From: Bacteroidota bacterium
GTDB taxonomy: Bacteria > Bacteroidota > Ignavibacteria > Ignavibacteriales > Ignavibacteriaceae
Assembly: GCA_022562275.1 (NCBI GenBank)
Contig: JADFPP010000007.1
Span: 1 to 63,353 of the forward strand
DNA length: 63,353 nucleotides
Direction: 5' to 3'
The notes under the pieces were generated by a model. It had not been told where the DNA came from. It was given only the letters and a program-made list of their open reading frames with translations, and did not search any database. A program made the position numbers and the translations under genes. Positions 61,944 through 63,353 of this stretch are shown in pieces; position 1 is the first letter of the stretch; every line of letters starts with the position of its first letter.

Positions 61944-63324
61944 GGTTTTCACCTCTGTGATGTGAAGGTTGTGCTCCATCAGATACTGCTTTAATTTCTG
62001 AAATAGATATAACGGGAAGTGCTTTGGTAAATAAAATTACAAGTGTAAAAAATAATCCGAAACTACCTGCTAAAATACCAATATCATATAAAGTTGGAAC
62101 AAACATACCCCAGCTCGATGGTAGAAAATCTCTATGCAAAGAGGTTACGATAATTACAAATCTTTCAAACCACATTCCAACATTTACAAGAATTACAATA
62201 ACCATCATTATCGGAATTGAACGCCTTATTTTCCTAATCCAGAACAGCTGCGGGAAAAGAACATTACAAACGACCATGACCCAGTACGCCCAGGCATATG
62301 GTCCAAATGCTCTGTTAAAGAACGCGAATTTTTCTACAGTCACACCACTGTACCAGGCCATAAATAACTCAGTTCCGTAAGCTAGTCCAACCATCATTGA
62401 TGTAACCAGGATTACTTTGTTCATTTTTTCAAGATGATCAAGAGTAATAATTTGCTGAAGATCAAATATTTTTCTAACGAGAATCAGTACTGTAGCCACC
62501 ATTGCAAATCCCGAAAAGATAGCCCCCGCTACAAAGTATGGTGGAAAAATGGTTGAATGCCAACCGGGCAGAAGGGATACTGCGAAATCGAAACTAACAA
62601 TTGTATGTACAGAAAGCACTAGTGGTGTTGCAAATCCAGCCAACAAAGTATAAGCTTTTTCATAATGCAGCCAGTGGCGGTGTGAATGTCTCCAGCCTAA
62701 ACTAAACAAGGAGTATATGGTCTTTTTAATTTTTGATGTAGTTCTGTCTCTAAGCGTAGCAAAATCCGGTATTAAACCTGTGTACCAAAAAACTAGCGAT
62801 ACAGTAAAATAGGTAGAGACTGCAAACACGTCCCACACTAATGGCGAACTGAAGTTAACCCACAAACCATGTTGATTTGGATAAGGCATTAAATATCCTG
62901 CTAACCAAGGCCGACCTGTATGAATGATTGGAAAAATTCCTGCGCACATAACAGCAAAAATTGTCATTGCTTCAGCGAACCGTGCAATACCTGTTCTCCA
63001 CTTTTGTCTTAATAGAAAAAGTATTGCAGATATTAATGTACCTGCATGCCCAATACCTATCCAGAATACAAAGTTAACAATTCCGAATGCCCAACCTACA
63101 GGTTGATTGTTACCCCACAAACCGATTCCGTAATAAAAAGTAAAAACCAGCAGAACAGCCCCAATCAATAATAAGCTGCCGGAAATTGAAAGTGCAATAT
63201 AAAATTTCTTATTAGGGAAAGTAGAGTCTAAAGCTTCTGTAAAAGGTGTAGTAGCTGTAATATTAACAAAATCATAAACGCCTGCTACTTCTGCTCTTGT
63301 GTAAGTATATTGATTAGGGTACAT
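61936..63324 (-). CDS. actC: alternative complex III subunit ActC (NrfD/PsrC-like membrane protein)
   Basis: It is the NrfD-type core subunit with about ten helices: [68 protein letters not shown]-like and [18 protein letters not shown] regions are family marks. With ActF it forms the quinol-binding membrane part, and ActB (iron-sulphur) would dock on it. At 462 residues it is full length. An AAGGAGA site precedes the ATG near the window edge. ActA and ActB are expected next, outside the window. Confidence 0.93.
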   Translation of the reverse strand: MYPNQYTYTRAEVAGVYDFVNITATTPFTEALDSTFPNKKFYIALSISGSLLLIGAVLLVFTFYYGIGLWGNNQPVGWAFGIVNFVFWIGIGHAGTLISAILFLLRQKWRTGIARFAEAMTIFAVMCAGIFPIIHTGRPWLAGYLMPYPNQHGLWVNFSSPLVWDVFAVSTYFTVSLVFWYTGLIPDFATLRDRTTSKIKKTIYSLFSLGWRHSHRHWLHYEKAYTLLAGFATPLVLSVHTIVSFDFAVSLLPGWHSTIFPPYFVAGAIFSGFAMVATVLILVRKIFDLQQIITLDHLEKMNKVILVTSMMVGLAYGTELFMAWYSGVTVEKFAFFNRAFGPYAWAYWVMVVCNVLFPQLFWIRKIRRSIPIMMVIVILVNVGMWFERFVIIVTSLHRDFLPSSWGMFVPTLYDIGILAGSFGLFFTLVILFTKALPVISISEIKAVSDGAQPSHHRGENHE

Positions 63325-63353
63325 AATTTTCTCCTTTTAAGATGTTGAATAAG

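Overview
The window looks like chromosome from a low-GC, free-living, respiring bacterium of the Ignavibacteria / Bacteroidota-Chlorobiota group. The evidence is the set of large secreted proteins with type IX secretion C-terminal tails (QNYPNPFNPST motif followed by a beta-sandwich ending in KKMILL[KR]), an alternative-complex-III quinol oxidoreductase operon joined to an aa3-type oxidase, frequent TTG/GTG starts with weak Shine-Dalgarno sites, and strongly A+T-rich intergenic DNA. The assignment is inference from gene content; no marker phylogeny was possible.

Layout. The first ~497 bases are visibly GC-richer than everything else and carry the broken 5' part of a sorbosone-dehydrogenase-like gene; this may be an assembly chimera or a foreign fragment. 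Positions 0.8-4.4 kb hold outer-membrane barrel proteins and one type IX cargo protein. 4.5-11.3 kb is a metabolic stretch: a PabB-PabC fusion, a frameshifted BKACE (DUF849) gene, a GNAT protein, a patatin-like protein, DinB, and a PLP decarboxylase. 11.4-14.4 kb holds smpB, a four-helix-bundle (IVP) cassette, tyrS and a pyruvoyl arginine decarboxylase. 14.5-16.6 kb has a SET-domain protein and two toxin-antitoxin loci, the second with a frameshifted toxin. 16.8-24.1 kb (minus strand) is a tripartite MacAB-TolC-like export operon (TolC, adaptor, ATPase, two permeases). It is interrupted between ATPase and permeases by a second, broken IVP gene, and is followed by a candidate small RNA. 24.4-31 kb holds cca, a membrane metalloprotease-like protein, murA and a PP2C phosphatase. 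31.2-36.3 kb holds tRNA-Leu, tig, clpP and a VWA/MoxR pair. 36.4-40.2 kb has a glycosyltransferase, a methyltransferase and a peptide transporter. 40.3-52.2 kb (minus) is a block of four very large type IX cargo genes, including an M4 metalloprotease. 52.4-63.3 kb (minus) is one respiratory operon: ActC, an ActD-ActE fusion, ActF, cytochrome c, SCO, oxidase subunits I, III, IV and II, heme o synthase and a membrane-bound cytochrome c. ActA and ActB would be expected just beyond the right edge.

The respiratory operon would pass electrons from quinol through alternative complex III and c-type cytochromes to an A2-type oxidase, with SCO and CtaB supplying copper and heme.

The most unusual signals are in the non-coding and repeat layer. 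Short GC-rich palindromes have inserted cleanly into genes and into other palindromes; removing an 18-nt and a 22-nt palindrome restores the broken IVP gene exactly. The IVP cassettes are bordered by 7-8-bp tandem arrays. There is a candidate structured small RNA with its own -10 box and terminator-like end, a 16-bp motif shared upstream of two type IX cargo genes, and homologous leaders before the two toxin-antitoxin loci.
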